From Datnioides undecimradiatus (Eukaryota; Chordata; Actinopteri; Lobotiformes; Datnioididae): a stretch of DNA of 64,000 nucleotides. The stretch lies in contig WARS01000029.1 in NCBI GenBank assembly GCA_008933995.1, positions 17,049,131 through 17,113,130 of the forward strand. Reading direction: 5' to 3'. Both the position numbers and the translations under genes were made by a program. Below, piece after piece: positions 48,367 to 62,290 of the stretch. Each line of letters opens with the position of its first letter. Position 1 is the stretch's first letter. The notes beneath the pieces are model-generated. The model was given only the letters and a program-made list of their open reading frames with translations, did no database searches and was not told the DNA's origin.

Positions 48367-49794
48367 GTAAGATAAGACTAACTTTGCAGCATATAACATT
48401 TGCAATTAAAGATAATGTTATTCTCAAGTATGATTTCTCTTCTGGACCATCTCTTGTATGACATGATATACCTGATTATTATTTTCTCATGTTAAATTAA
48501 TTCAGAAGGTAATAGTGTGATGCAGACAGGAATCAATTTATATTGTAATTAAACTGTGTACACACACCAACTTTTCATTTGCCATCAGCTGAGCTAAGAT
48601 CATGATGATGGGATGGATTCAGCCCAGACTGCTGAACATGTTTGATTATTACTGCACATCTGACAGCACATGGTTTCTTCAAGGCCAGTGTGATTGTGTT
48701 TTGTATTTCTTTTGCACAAATTAACCTTAAAATTCAAAACTATCTCTATGCCCTGAAGGCCTCTCCCTAACTTGAGAATTTATCAGTGTGTATTTATTTA
48801 ATTTCCCTATTCAAAAGCCTTTTTTTCACCCTCAAATGAATTATTTAAGCAAACAATGAGAACAGAATAACTTGTTCTGCATGGCAAGTATAGTAGCAAA
48901 GTGACATAAATGCGCAGATGCATGCACATTTCACATTTCACGTACTATTCTGCGAGTTGTCACAAACGTACACAGTCATGCAATACATGCAGCATTCACA
49001 TTGCCACCCTATGCAGTTTCCACATCTCTTTCTTTCAGACAGGACCATGACTAACGCAAGGAAAATGGCAGGGAATATTTTGAGCATGGAGGAGGCATTT
49101 TTTATGGTCCAAGGAAGAATACATTTTAAAATGGAAACTGCACAGGCAGCTTGCAGACCTCCTACACAATAGCACAGTTGTAAAGCACGTGTGTATGTGT
49201 GTGCACATGTCTTGCGTGGGTGCATGGCTATGTGTTGCTCTAGGCCCCTAGTAGGTGGCTGATACATCATGTTATGTCTGCTAATAGACAATGGACATTA
49301 TTTTGATGATTAAATGCAGCTGATCTTCTGACATGAATAGCCAGTACTGTGCTATAATGACTAACCCAAAGAAGAAGTTCTAATTTCATACAACCTGGGT
49401 GATGTGGTAATAGTAACATTGCACTCCTCAAGCATTTGCTTAGAGAACATGGTGACATGAAAAGATGTCAGATGGGAAAAGAGGCAAATGATGACATAGG
49501 TTTTAAATGAACTCCCGGGTTAGACAAACTTATTTAGAAGATAAAATAAAGTTGAACAATAAAAATAACACAGGAACTGTGTCTTACAGAAACACTTTTT
49601 GGACCTTTGCCTGTACTTGAGTACTCTGCTTGCTGTAATTGTGCTTGTATGCTATTTGCACATTCACAAATATAGATTAAATTCTTACATAAGCCTTTAT
49701 CAGGTTACTGTATCACTTAATTTGTGAGTCATTTGTGACATGCTGCTGTTAAGAAGCTTTTATTCAGAGGGTATACCCAACATTATCCTGTCTG

Positions 49795-49965
49795 TAGTCC
49801 CTTGCCTGCATCCCTTTTCCCATAGCTGGCTGTCTGCCTCTCTCTTCCCCTTCCTGCCCGTCTTTCTTTCTTACCTGCATGACTCCCTACTCCTCTAACA
49901 GCCTGTCTGCCTCTTTTCTCTCTCCCCTGGCTGCCTGCACTCCTGCCTTACTCTGTGGCTGCCTT
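49795..49965. repeat. Pyrimidine-rich tract
   Basis: CT-rich sequence with recurring CTGCCTG, CTGTCTGCCTC and similar words, a diverged tandem pattern. No gene seen. Confidence 0.65.
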
Positions 49966-51639
49966 CACAGTATGACAGCCCACTAATGAAAGCAAGATAA
50001 GCATGCCAAGCAAACTGTTCATTTCAAATTAGAAAAAAAAATCCCTCACACATAAAAAAATACAAGCTCCCCCCACCCACCCACCCCTAGCTCCTTATCA
50101 TCGCTGTTTTCCACCCTTCTCTGCCTGTCCCTAGCTAGCCGGAGCAAATTTGATTGGGTCCGGATAGGGAGAGAATGGCAGCAGATAAGGCACCCGAAAC
50201 TGTCGCCAAACGAGGCCTGATGCAGCTGAGGATAAGGGCCGAAACGCAATTATGCTGGCAGAATTCTTATATTAAACCCCAAACACCAGTATAACACTGC
50301 TGCCACCTCCATTGCCATCCCTCCACCCCTCATCACTCTATCCTTCCATCCATACCTTTCTGTGAATGATGAGTGTCTAATCTCTGTGGGTACAGATCTG
50401 TCTCTCAGGTCTTAACATGGCTGTAATCACACCCCTCACCCTTTTTCTCACCCACACTCCCCCTCTGCTACCCAACCCTCCCCAGTCAGATGGACTGTGG
50501 CTGATAACGGCCCCTCTAAAGACCCCCCCCCCCTCCTCCTCCCCGTGGAAAAGGCCAGCACTCCTGTCAGCTTGGAGATAGTTACAGCTGTTTTCCTCTT
50601 TCTTCCTTAATGCATTTCACACTTACTCTGTGCATCTTTGAGGCTGTAATGGGGAGATACATGTCACAGTTAACAGCGGCACACACGATTTTGTGTCTAC
50701 CGTTTCCTTGCCCACCAACAGTAAAGAGTGTCTTGCCACATTCCATTTTCTCCTGTAGGTTATATTTATATTCCCTCCAGCTTTATTCATTAGAAAAGGC
50801 TTAAGGAATACTATGGAAATACTGGACAGTTGTACCCTCTGCCACTTAGTCACGACCCTTTCAGGAGGCAGTTACTAGGGCTAGAACATTTTCTGCTAAT
50901 GACAGAGGGACATTCCCCTTTCCCAAAGCTCTCTCTGTCAAGGAAAATGGACTGTAATTATAATAATGACAACTGGCCCTGACAGTCAATAGAAAGGTCC
51001 GCCATTATCCCAACCATGGCAGTATCAGTGTCAGGGAACAGATCAGCTTTATTTTGTTTGCCTTGTGTAATGTGAAGAAGTTTTTCGAAGGTTCTTGGAA
51101 AGAAAAGTGTGTAAAAGTAAAATCCTGAATTCTTAGTTCACGTACGATAAAATGGAAACAGGCAACAAAGCAGCACTGGTATTCAGATGGCACCGATGAC
51201 AGTATACTGGAAGATGTCTTTAGTTGCCGGGATTGCATCACAGAATTGGAGTGATGATGGGGTGTTGAGGGGAGTGCATTGGAGATATACCGGGGTTGTA
51301 GTTTGGGAGAGGCGGTGGGGGCGTGTGGGCCGGCCAACATGCAGTATTGTGCTGTTTCCTGTCCTCCTGCTGTGAGGGCCACGGCTGCCACAGCACTATT
51401 AGGGGGTCCGGGTCACCGCCTGCCGAGTGCTCCATTGTCAGCTGCCTGCTTAACAGACAGAGAGTGGAGAGAGAGGTCCAACCTCTATTGTGGCACCGTT
51501 GCAAAACAGCAGAGGAGACGGAAAAAAACATCTGATGACTGTATAATTACACAGTGAATGCAGTCCCTCCCCCACCAGCATTTTTCCTTTTTTTTTCTAT
51601 TCATTCCCTTTCTTCCCCCTGTCTCTTTCTTTTTTTCCG

Positions 51640-51790
51640 GTAGAGTGTCTGCTAATTAAGCGCTTCCATTAGGCAGCCTGTAATTGGTTTGAAAAGTAAT
51701 GACAAGCAAGTTTATTTACAAGGTAATTAGAATAAAGGCAGGCTTTGTGCTGATAATAATCATTTACAACTGCAGCAAAGAAGGGGGAAA
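51640..51790. promoter_or_regulatory. Candidate conserved non-coding element, intron 2
   Basis: It has three homeodomain-type cores (GCTAATTAAGC, TGTAATTGG, GGTAATTAGA) in 75 nt of complex, non-repetitive DNA. The pattern resembles developmental enhancers in large vertebrate introns. Conservation is untested. Confidence 0.22.
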
Positions 51791-52282
51791 AAAATCCAAG
51801 AAGAACACTATGATTTGATGGACAGGTATTTCAGCACACTATATGTAGTTATTAATGTTTTATTCTGTCTGTAAACACGCTGCACGGTACACATGGGCAG
51901 CGCTGTTTTTTCACCCTGCTGCTGTTTTGTTCAGTGTGCAAATACAGGCCCTTCTTTGATAAATGGATAAGATTGATCTAAATCAAAGAAGACGTGCTGG
52001 GCAGTTTTCTTCATCTCTTCCCTCCCTGCCTTCATGCCATCATTATGCTAAATGCACAGAACTGGTCTGTCAGCTGAAAGCTGCAGACTCTGCTTAGTTG
52101 GTGTGATGTCTTGAAGGGATGACTTAGACATTGTGTTATTCCAATAATGTACAATTTTCCTCTCACAGTGGATTGGTAGGTGGATGCAACATAGATAGCA
52201 GGCTTACAGAAGGTTGACAGAAACAGAGAGGGGGGGGGGGTATTGCCCATGCACTTGGACGTCTCTGCCCTTCACTTTCCAG

Positions 52283-52424
52283 GCAACAGATGGAAACAGT
52301 GTATTAAGGCACCCAGGGGCAACCCTGGGCACCCTGGCATAGCCGAGGCATGGCCAGGTTCAGGGGGAGCAGGTGGGCATCTGTTCCATGCCCTTAATCG
52401 CTCGCCGCACCCGCCATCCCTGTG
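52283..52424 (+). other. GC-rich exon-like interval in intron 2 (weak candidate)
   Basis: Bounded by acceptor CTTCACTTTCCAG and donor GTGAGC, 142 nt. Spliced after exon 2 it would give about 19 codons and then TAG. It contains an imperfect internal repeat (CCAGGGGCAACCCTGGGCAC). The GC content is well above its surroundings. Confidence 0.15.
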
Positions 52425-55400
52425 GTGAGCTTGGCTTTTTGTGTTTATGTGCGTGTGTGTGGAAGGATGTATTTATATCTGTGTACGGTATCAATGCCTC
52501 GGCATGTCACCTCTCTGCTACCACCAGTTAGCAGTAAGGGGGATTTACTCTCTGGTTGCAGGCTGGTTTAACAGGCACAGGCTCAGGAGCTGCAGTACAG
52601 GAGATTAGTCATTGGTTACCACCTTTTGTCACACCGGCAAAGCTAAGTCAAAAACATCTTTTACCCTAACTGGAGGAAGATGTAAGACTTGTGGCATGCA
52701 CTGGCCTTCACCACACCATAATACACAGAAGGATTTTGTCTTTGTGGGAATGGGTCCAGACAATAGATTAAATAAATTGCAAACATCTTTTTGGAACAAC
52801 AGATAGGACAAAACTTTGTATGATGACAAGAAAAAGTGCAACCACCTCAGTCATGTCTGTGGACATAACATGGCCTTTGTATCGCGTTGCAGTTCCTTGG
52901 GAGGTAAATGATTGCAGACAGCCACTGTTGTGTTAAAGCAGCAGTGAAGACTTTGTTCTTCCTGTTGCCGGCCTGGACACATTTCTATCATGTATCTAGT
53001 GTCTCGCTTTTAAATATTGAGTCTGGCTCTATAGCAAACATAAACAGCCTTCAGTAAATACGATTGGCAGTCATGTTTCAAAGCCAGGCTAATTCCATTA
53101 AGCTATTGATCTTTCTCTGCCTCCGCTTTGGCCGTGTACTGGCTATGAATACCTGTTTACTTTGCTCTGGCCCTGGGCTCTAGCTCAGTTTCATGCTGCC
53201 CGTCCGTCTGCCCGTCTGTCCGCCATTCTTACAGCAGGAGAATAACTTTTGCAGACATCTCTCAACATGGTGCTAGTGCATAGTGGATAAACAAAGAGGA
53301 GCAGCTTGCACACTGAACAACAAAGCAGAGATGCCGACTGAGTTGGTTACTGCAGAAGAGGTAGATTCAATTCTAATACAACTAGAATATGTGGCTTGAA
53401 TGGTTGTGGTGAGAATGATTGTTGTTGTTTGTTGGCAATAGATACATGCAGTAATTCAAATGCTCATGCCTTTAACCTTGTACTAATACTGCCTTAACTT
53501 CATGCGTTGTTGTGTGAGTCCATTGTTGTCCATATATCTTTGTCTTTCTCTGTAGTTTGTGACTCATTCCTTGTCATCGTTTTGTACAGTATATTCATCT
53601 TCTGCCTTCTGGCTATATCTCAGTCCAAAATGATCTGTATGAAAAAAGTATATTACTAGCTCTCCCTGCCTGAGCAGCACACTTTATTGCTGTCAAACCA
53701 AGCTTGAGATTTGGTGGGAATCGGGAGCAAGGGGGGGGGTGAGGGAAGGGAGGGAGATGAGAGGTGTGGTGGGGGAGAGAGAGAGGGGGAGACGATGGCT
53801 CAGGCTCCACTGGAGAGTTAGCTGTTGTTCCACTTGAGCTTTACTTTACTGAGCAAATCATTTGGTTGACTGGCGTGGTGTGCCCCCCCCCCCCTTCTCA
53901 TCTCCTGTCCCATTCTGCCCTCTGCTGCTCTCTGCCAGATTGGGGAGAAGGGTGTGTATGGGCGGGTGGGTGTGCGTAGTTGTTTACCCCACGTCCTGCT
54001 GGTCATGAGCAGAGGTATAAGCCACGATAACTCACCACAAGTCCCAGATCACTGAGCTGTGTTGGTGCAGGCAAATTTGTGGCCCCACTCCCGGAGCGTC
54101 ATCCAAATGAAGTGTGTCTCTGCGTGTTGCTGTTTTTTTGTGCGTGTGCGCAAATTGTCCTACTTTACAGTCAGCGAGGAGCTTATGAAATTTTAAAGTT
54201 AGTCGCAGTAAGTTTTTGTCTGCTTTTTGTGTGCAGACCACACACGTATGTGCAAGCCCCCACAAAAACATAAACGGAGCGCCACGAGCCTGCAGTTTAT
54301 TGTCTTTGCCCCTAGGTATGCTCTGTGAGCTACTTCACACCGCTGCCTGACATATTATGGGCTGAGGAACGAAGTGCTACTTAGGGAGGCACGACCACAT
54401 CCTGATCTTGTTTCTCCACCGCACACATAAGCTTCAAACGCAGACACAAGACACACATACAAACACAGGAACACACACACGCACGCACAGTAGCTGAGAT
54501 CTGAGGAGTAACGAAGCAAACAATGAGTTTCCCCAGTGCATTGTGGCTCGACTGCCCTGCTTTAAATGTGAGCCGAGTCATCAGCACTTAAACGCTTGAT
54601 TGATGGCACAGAAGTGAGGATGATTGTGGGATATGCCAGCTCCAAATGACAAGCAATTACTCATTTTGTGTAATGAAAACCTTAACACCAATCATTGAAG
54701 CTTTACACCGTGCTCACGCTTTATGTAATATTATAGGTTCCCTTCACCCCCCCCCTTTACTTCCACCCCCGCTGCCATCCCTCGGGTGTCGCAGCAGACG
54801 TTTACTAAATAACATAATTTGTAATGGCTGAAGTGATGGCACAACAGGCCTGCTAAGTGAGTGAGCAGAGGCAAGTGTTTTATGGCTGAGGGTTGTTTTT
54901 TTTATTAGAGCTGAGAGTCCTGGCAGGTCTACTTACAGCAGGCCCGTAGACATCCGTGCCATTAGGTCTTCTGATTACCATTCTAAATGTTTGCGCTGCC
55001 TTAGTCTAACGCTATCATCCGTCCAGCAAGGTGTTGCTATGGCAACTGAGGCTTAATTATGGTTTTTATATGTGTGTATCTGTTTGTATGCCTGCGTGCG
55101 TGTGTGCATGGCCCTCAGCTTTAGCCAGTATTATATCTGTGTGTGTGCGTGGGTGTGAATGCATACATGCACACAAGCGGGCGTGTTCGTCAACCGCTCT
55201 GTGGCGTGCGATAGCGAAAGTGCTGTCCTCCTTTCTCTCCTCTCCCTTCGCTTTGCCAAGACTACAATTACCCTTGCACTCCTCTCCTCCACAAAATCAC
55301 TGTAATTATCTGTAGCCTGCATGGGCACACTAGCTGGCAACAGGTGCCATGTGAATGCTAATCACCTCCCCCCTGGCCACATGCTATTCTTCTGCCTGGC

Positions 55401-55691
55401 CCCTGACAAACCAACTGTCACTGGCAGAAGGAAAGACACTCCAAAGCTGCACACTCCTTCAGAGCTGCATGCGTGTGGTCAATAATTAGGCTGCCCAGAG
55501 ATGTTAAGTTTTGGCATGTCAAGTGTAGTTAAAATGTAGAGCTTTTGTTCGGCATGTACAGTGGCGTGTTGGTGCGTGTGTCTACGTGCGCATGTGTGGT
55601 CATAATATGCTTGAATTGTGGCATGGCAGCTTTTCCTCCTTATGGTAATGTGTGTACATGAGCCTACTGTGCATACACAGAAACAGTGCTG

Positions 55692-55724
55692 ACACACACA
55701 CACACACACACACAAACACACACA
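55692..55724. repeat. (AC)n microsatellite
   Basis: AC units with one AAAC interruption in intron 2. Confidence 0.93.
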
Positions 55725-56652
55725 GATTTGACATCAATCCATGGCATTAAATGAAGTGTGAAAAACAGGTCAGAGAGGACTTCCTGTCTTTATAAACAGC
55801 CTAAATGCTATCCAGATGTTCCATGCCTCTCCTGTCCCAACGAAATCTGCTCACGTCAGCGCTAAATGGCAAAATATAGCCTCTTTAAAGTGATATACAC
55901 TAACTGAGGCAAGGACATCAGTACGCACTACCTCAGCTGCTGCACTTTGACTATGGTCTGGAGTAAAAATGTCAGCTCCTCTACCTGTATTTATAGTGCA
56001 TTCACTGTCTTTGCTTGAGTGCTATCCCAATGAAAATGAGCAATATCTCTTTATTTCGACTTTTTCCCGGCCATCTGCACCGGGGATCAGCTGTTCTTTT
56101 TATAGGCCTCACCTGACATGACAGGGATGCACAGGGGGATACACTCTGGTCCACTCACTGTCATGTAAATATGCATTGAAGAAGGTGAGCACAAGGTGGC
56201 GAGTGGAGCAAGGTGATTATGAACCAAAAATCACATCTCTGTATTTTTAGGCTGAATGGTGACACGCAATATTTATCTCTGTGTTTTCCTCTACGTGGCT
56301 TAAATCTTCATTTCTTGAAACCACCTTGATATCACTATCACTTTTATTAAAACAGACCATGATCAAATTTGTTTTTAAACTATTAATTAAAAATATGCCT
56401 TTCTCAGAGACTGTTCCTTTACAAGAGTACAAATTTCAACTAGAGGTTTTCCTATCCTTTTGATGAAATGCACGGCTGTGCTGAACCATTCCCAAATAAT
56501 TGAACAACTGTTTTTCTTTTAACAAACCAGGGCCCCTTTCATGCACTGCAACCCTGAACTTATGCATCAACTAGCCTAATGTCCAGTTGAGCCCATGTGT
56601 GATTTGAAGCATGAACTTGATATTGTAATTGTTGATGATGACAGTATTGCTG

Positions 56653-56654
<2 letters not shown>

Positions 56655-56704
<50 letters not shown>
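56655..56704. repeat. Compound (GT)17(AT)8 microsatellite
   Basis: GT units to 56688 pass directly into AT units to 56704. Confidence 0.96.
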
Positions 56705-58822
56705 GGATACATGTACAATTGATTGATGGTCATCATTCTGTGCACTCAACCCAGGCAACCCGGCAACCCAGTAGTTGTGCTATCTTGTAGGGCAGAGTAG
56801 GGTTTCTCTAAATAGTGAGTACAGTATGTGTGCAGGACAAGCTGCAACCCAAGACCACATAGACAAAAAGTACTGATAGTCAGTGTGGTGGAGTCTGAAG
56901 TGGTGGATCAGGTGTCCCTTGTCTCCATGTGGTTGAGTTTATCCTGGCTGTAAGAGCCAAAGTGCCCTGGCTGGCTCTGCGTGGTACATAAACTGCTGCA
57001 AATGCATGTTAATAATGCCAGGGTGATGCATATTGAATGTAAAACATTTTGCTGGCTTTTTTTGAATGCAGTACAATAAAAGGAACAACACAATTGTTGA
57101 GGACAGATGAAATCAATACATGAATAAATAATGATGGCTCTTACCTAATAGGAATCCCCAAACACCCGCTCACGCGCATGCACACGCATACAGGTCCAGC
57201 ATAGTGATCCCTCGCCTCCTGTCTGACGGTCATTTGGCACACTGGCTTGACCTTTCCATCTCTACAAAAAGGCAGAAATATCTAGGACGACTGATTGTCG
57301 CCTCTCTTTTCATTCCGCCCCCTCTTCCTTGTTAACTCGCCCATTATTCTGGACACAATCCTTTTGACATGGGGGCCATGTTCAATGTTTAATGCTGTTT
57401 GTTTTATATTCCTGCCTCATTTCCTTATATAAAAATTTATGATGACATTCTCTACCTTCCATAAAATATTCATAAATGTCATTACTAATAACTTTCATAG
57501 ATCATCTAAATTGATCCCTCTGTCTGCTTTTATCTATGCTGCCCAGCATGGATCCATTAGTTAGGAAAGAGGCAGACTGGACAGGAGAGAAGTACGTGTG
57601 TGCATGTCTGTTTCTGTGTGTGTGTATCGTTTGATTAGGGAGGTTTCATGGCCCGAGCATCAGTGTCTCTGGTCTCTGTTGCGCAGTGTTTCAGCTCTGC
57701 TCTTTATGCATCAGACACTGATCACCTGTATTTCCCTCACACTTCTGCCAAATCTGTTCATTTCCTTCAAGCTAAGGTGAGGGACCGTCTAGGTCAACAT
57801 GGGGCTCTCAGTCCTGTGGCCTCACTCAGACTTGAATCCACTCTCTTTGAATGTGGCCCAGCAGGCTCAATTCCTTGTCTGAACATTTTGTGAAATTAAT
57901 CATTTGCATTTAAAGCTAATTCTCCATAAGTGAATGTGTACCTTGTGTGTTAATAGCTCCCTATCCAGGCGTGAATCCTCATCCTCTGGTCTGACCTGCT
58001 CTTTAATATATAATAGATTCCTCTCTCAATGTCTTGTGTTCCCTATGAAATTTTCAAATGTCCCATTAATCATTCACCGGCTAATTTCACTTACATGACA
58101 TATGCATTACGCTACATGCAAAACATATATATGACTAATTTTGCCAAAAGATAACAGAGGTCATGAGAAGTCGTACATTTTTTTCTTGACCTATCACTCC
58201 CTCCTGTCTCCTTTTTATATCTTTGTCTCTTCACTCCACATTTCTCACTCATTCTCTTATCCCACTCCTTGTCATGATCACGCTTCCTTTGACATATGGA
58301 ATGCTACTAAATTATCAGATTGCAATTATTTTTATTGTTATCCTCACACTCTTTACAATTTACTATAATTTTATACATTTTTATGGTATCATATTATATA
58401 TTTATACATATCAACCACTTAGTGACTGTAGTGTTAAATATGCTTTAGAAAATAAAGTTTCTTCCTTACTAATGCCATTTTTCATAAAATAAAAAACTGA
58501 CACAAAAGAGACAAGAGATTAAGTATTTCACCATGGACCTTCTTGCTCGAGAGGACTTGAGTGAGTCTTATTGAAATGACAACAATTTGTTGTATTGTTC
58601 CCCTGGATTTGCTGGTTGTCTGTTTTAATGATAGGTCTGAGCCTCGGAGTGTCCTTCTGTCTCCTGTCTGCCACCCTGACACAGAGATGAAAGATGAAAT
58701 GGAGATTGTGACTGATGCAATTACAGTGCTGCTGATTGAAGGAGAGGCCAAATTATCACCGCCCTGATTGGGCTTTGTCTGGACTGAGAGCATGCCACGC
58801 TCTGATTAAAGCGTTGGAGAAA

Positions 58823-58846
58823 TGTGTGTGTGTGTGTGTGTGTGTG
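58823..58846. repeat. (TG)12 microsatellite
   Basis: Perfect TG units in intron 2. Confidence 0.94.
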
Positions 58847-61800
58847 CCTACATGTGTGTGAATGTCTTGGACAGTAGATGGGCTTTGGATGGTAGAAAAG
58901 AAAAGACACATTTTGTCATCTTTGACCTTCCCACATAAGAGTCTTTCTCAACAAGAACAGAACCTATGCACTATCTACTAAATCATATGTTATCAGAATA
59001 TGTTTGAACGGGTTTATCCCTTTTCATGCCCTTCCTTTTAAGAAACGGTTAGAGAGAGCTTCCTCACTCAGTTTTACCTATGTGGCCCTTCATTCATTTT
59101 CCTCCAAATCATAATTCATATTAGCTGCATATTGAATATCTGTTGCAACATCCAGCTCGTACCACTGGAGGCCCCTTCTCCGTCTCTCTGCATCTATTTT
59201 GTTGTCTTGCAATATAACCGCACGCTCTCGCTGTATATTTCTCTCACTGTGTCTGTGCATGTTTTTCTCAAGGATCCTTTTCTGTCTTCCCCCAGCCCCC
59301 TTTCCCACTCCCTCTTTTTGGCCTCTCTCTCATCTCCTGCTCCACTCTTGCATCAGTCTTTTTCAAACAGCTTGTGTTCAGCTGAGCCCCAACTTCAAAC
59401 ATACATTTTAAAAGAACTGAAACTATCTCATGTTTGAAAAAAAAAGCCCCTGAGTCTTATTTGCCCAGCACTGCCACACTCTCTCCCTCCCTCTCTCCTT
59501 CTCTCCATCCAGCCCTCCATCCGTCCCTCCCCATCCAAAATGTTGTTTGTTTATCATCATTGGAGCATTCTAGCTCCAGGTTGTTGCATCAGAATTAGCA
59601 CACTGACTAGCACTGACGTATGTGTGTGTGTACGTGTGCGCATGCGTGCGCAGTGGTGCTGTTGGTTCATTTCTGATTTCACAGGGAGTTAGTTCATCCC
59701 TGTGGCTGATCCCAGGAGCCAGCTGTTGGCTGTAGACTATTGCAGCCTCACAGCATGGCAACATAGAGGTAACACACATCATATAACTCACCCCCACCCC
59801 TTTTTCTGCTTAGGACCAACTTGAAAGGCTGTACTCTCTCTCAGCAGGCGCCTGATCCCTCCCTCTATCCCTCCATCCATCCATCCTTTCCTCTATCTTT
59901 CCCTCCCTTTCTGTGCTCGCTTCTGTTGTAGACTGTAATACAAGGCCTTTAAATAATTACACACAGAAGTCCTCCAGAGCGCCCAAATGGGAAGCTAGGG
60001 CTCAATGAAATTTAACCCCTTCACTGCTCACCGCCTTCTGGCTTCTTAAAGGAGGCTACTGGTAGGCAAAGCTGTGATCATCTTGTGTGTGTCTCCGTGC
60101 TGGTTTGCCTGGCTGTTTAAAACCAAGGCTGATGTAATCTGTGGGAAAACAGCTTTCTAGTGACAGAGTATCTGGCTGGAGATCCCCAGGCTTTATCTGT
60201 AAAGGGAATCTGTCAGCTGAGAGAGCTCTGAGTGACAGGATCTGAAAAACAGGGGATGATCCTTACTTAAGAGTTTAGGCAGATCTGCGGTTAGATTTCT
60301 CTGTGGCTGGTGGTGATGATGATGATCCTGATGGTATTACTTAAAAATTGTGTAATTTTGAATTTTTACAGTTTTTTATGGTGAAGGGGATCTTTTTCCC
60401 CTCGGGTCCTCAATGACGTTCCTACACAACATTAACAAAAGCAACAACATATTTCTCCTGGATCCACTCGTTTCCGCTGAAGATGTATAGTGAGAATAGT
60501 TATGGAGCTTTTCGCTGCTATGTGGCACTAATATACTGCTGTTTACACAGTGTGGGGTGAAGCAGGTGGAGAAACAGAACAGAGGAACTGACAGAAACAG
60601 ATTTATAACTATACACAACAAGTGTTCCATGTCTTTTATAGTGCCAACAAGAAGCAAAGTACACAAACAAAACAAAACACTATATTCTTCAAACTACAGG
60701 TTTGTGTGGAGGCATTTCAAAAAAAACTAGCATAAAAGTAACACTCGCCCACTTAACACTCCAAACTAAGATCATGTGGAACAGCTAAATATGGCAAAGG
60801 GCTACTGTACCATCAGTAGTTGAGCTGTACTTTTCACCATCTCACCTGCCAAGTGTAGGTTGCTTAGGAATTGGGTGCTGGGATTTGGCTTTGACCAGGC
60901 TCCCACTGATGTATATACGTATGAAGAAGGTTGGTGGATGGAGCCTAGCTCACAGCTTGATTCCCGTTAATGCAGATGGCTGCTTCTGCTGGCGTATGGG
61001 TAGGGTTTATGTGCAATGCCAGTGAATATTTATGTGTTTAAAGCACATTGGTGGTGGGAGGCTCCTGTGGATATGAGAACAAGACTTTGACTCAGAGCCT
61101 CAGTAAGTGTCAGGGAGGTGTATGGGGCATTGGAGTGTGGCTTAGGGGGATGAGGATTCCTATTCAGCTGGCTTTATGGCTTAAAATGTCTTTGTCCTTA
61201 TCACTGGCACTGGAACATGAATATACAATATACGTTCTGTAAAAGTAAGTGGGCAGCCCACCTGTTTTTTAGGTTTAATGTCATTTATTATATAGAGAAG
61301 GATTAGAAGAAGAGGAGGAAGGTAAACATGGCATAAGTAGAGCTCAGATCAGAACATCAGTAATGGAAGATAACATTGGGATATGATATTAAAACGGTCA
61401 TAAAAGTCATTCAGTCATTCACTTAAGAAAACAAGTTGCAATACTCACACACATCAGTAGTTAAATAATCAAATGCTTTTATAATCACATGCATGCACTA
61501 CTCACTACTACAAAGCGTATTTGGGATTTTTACTCCCGGGGTGTTCCTCACTACTTATTGGGGATTAAACAGTAAATCATTCTCTTATGATTTTTGTTTT
61601 ATATAACAGTGTCTCATTGCATGGTTGTCAAGGCTAACGGTGTCAAGTCCCTTGAAATCATAAGCCTCATGAAATGATCAATTCCTTTTATTGATGCCAG
61701 CATGTTTCCTGACAGTTACGTATTGTAAAACAATGAAGACAAACTCATGTATGTCATGCTGGAGAGGAAGAGCTGATGACAAAGTTTCCAACTGTATGTG

Positions 61801-62184
61801 AGCGTAAAAGAGTGGAAACCCTAACAATATACTGAAACATCTGTCTATGCAACATGGGCTTAAATTCTGGAAATACCATGCATATTCCCACTTTTTCCAA
61901 ACCCAGCAACTGAGATACAGTGGGTAAATATCTTGTGACAACATTAGAGAGACTCAGGCAAGAATAGCATTTTATTTCATTGACTAAGAAGAACCTAAAC
62001 AGAAAGAAATGCTGATTTTATCCATTTTGATGATGACAGACAGATGGTTGCCACAGCTAGCTTTCATGCTACAGCCAGCTCGACTCACCCAACCAGTAGA
62101 ACCCTTCACTTCTGTTCAGACTTAAACATATTTTAACATTTGCGTCGACACTGTAAACATATGTCGTCTTTTTTTCCCCACACA

Positions 62185-62290
62185 GAAAATTGTTTTGAGA
62201 TCAATAAAAGGAATCGATAAAGAATCGGACCAATAAGCAGACTCGATAATGCTACTGGTGTCAATAGAACCTGTCGATTCACATCCCTAT
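62185..62290. mobile_element. Degenerate teleost interspersed repeat (GAATCGATAA type)
   Basis: Repeated GAATCGATAA/CTCGATAAT words ending CTGTCGATTCACATCCCTAT are typical of a non-coding dispersed element, probably derived from a DNA transposon, that I recall from fish genomes. Boundaries are approximate. Confidence 0.5.

Noticed and set aside
58561-58767. Open frame with an acidic DTEMKDEMEIVTDAI stretch
   Set aside because: It looks protein-like, but it lacks a matching splice acceptor and donor in phase and no family is recognised.
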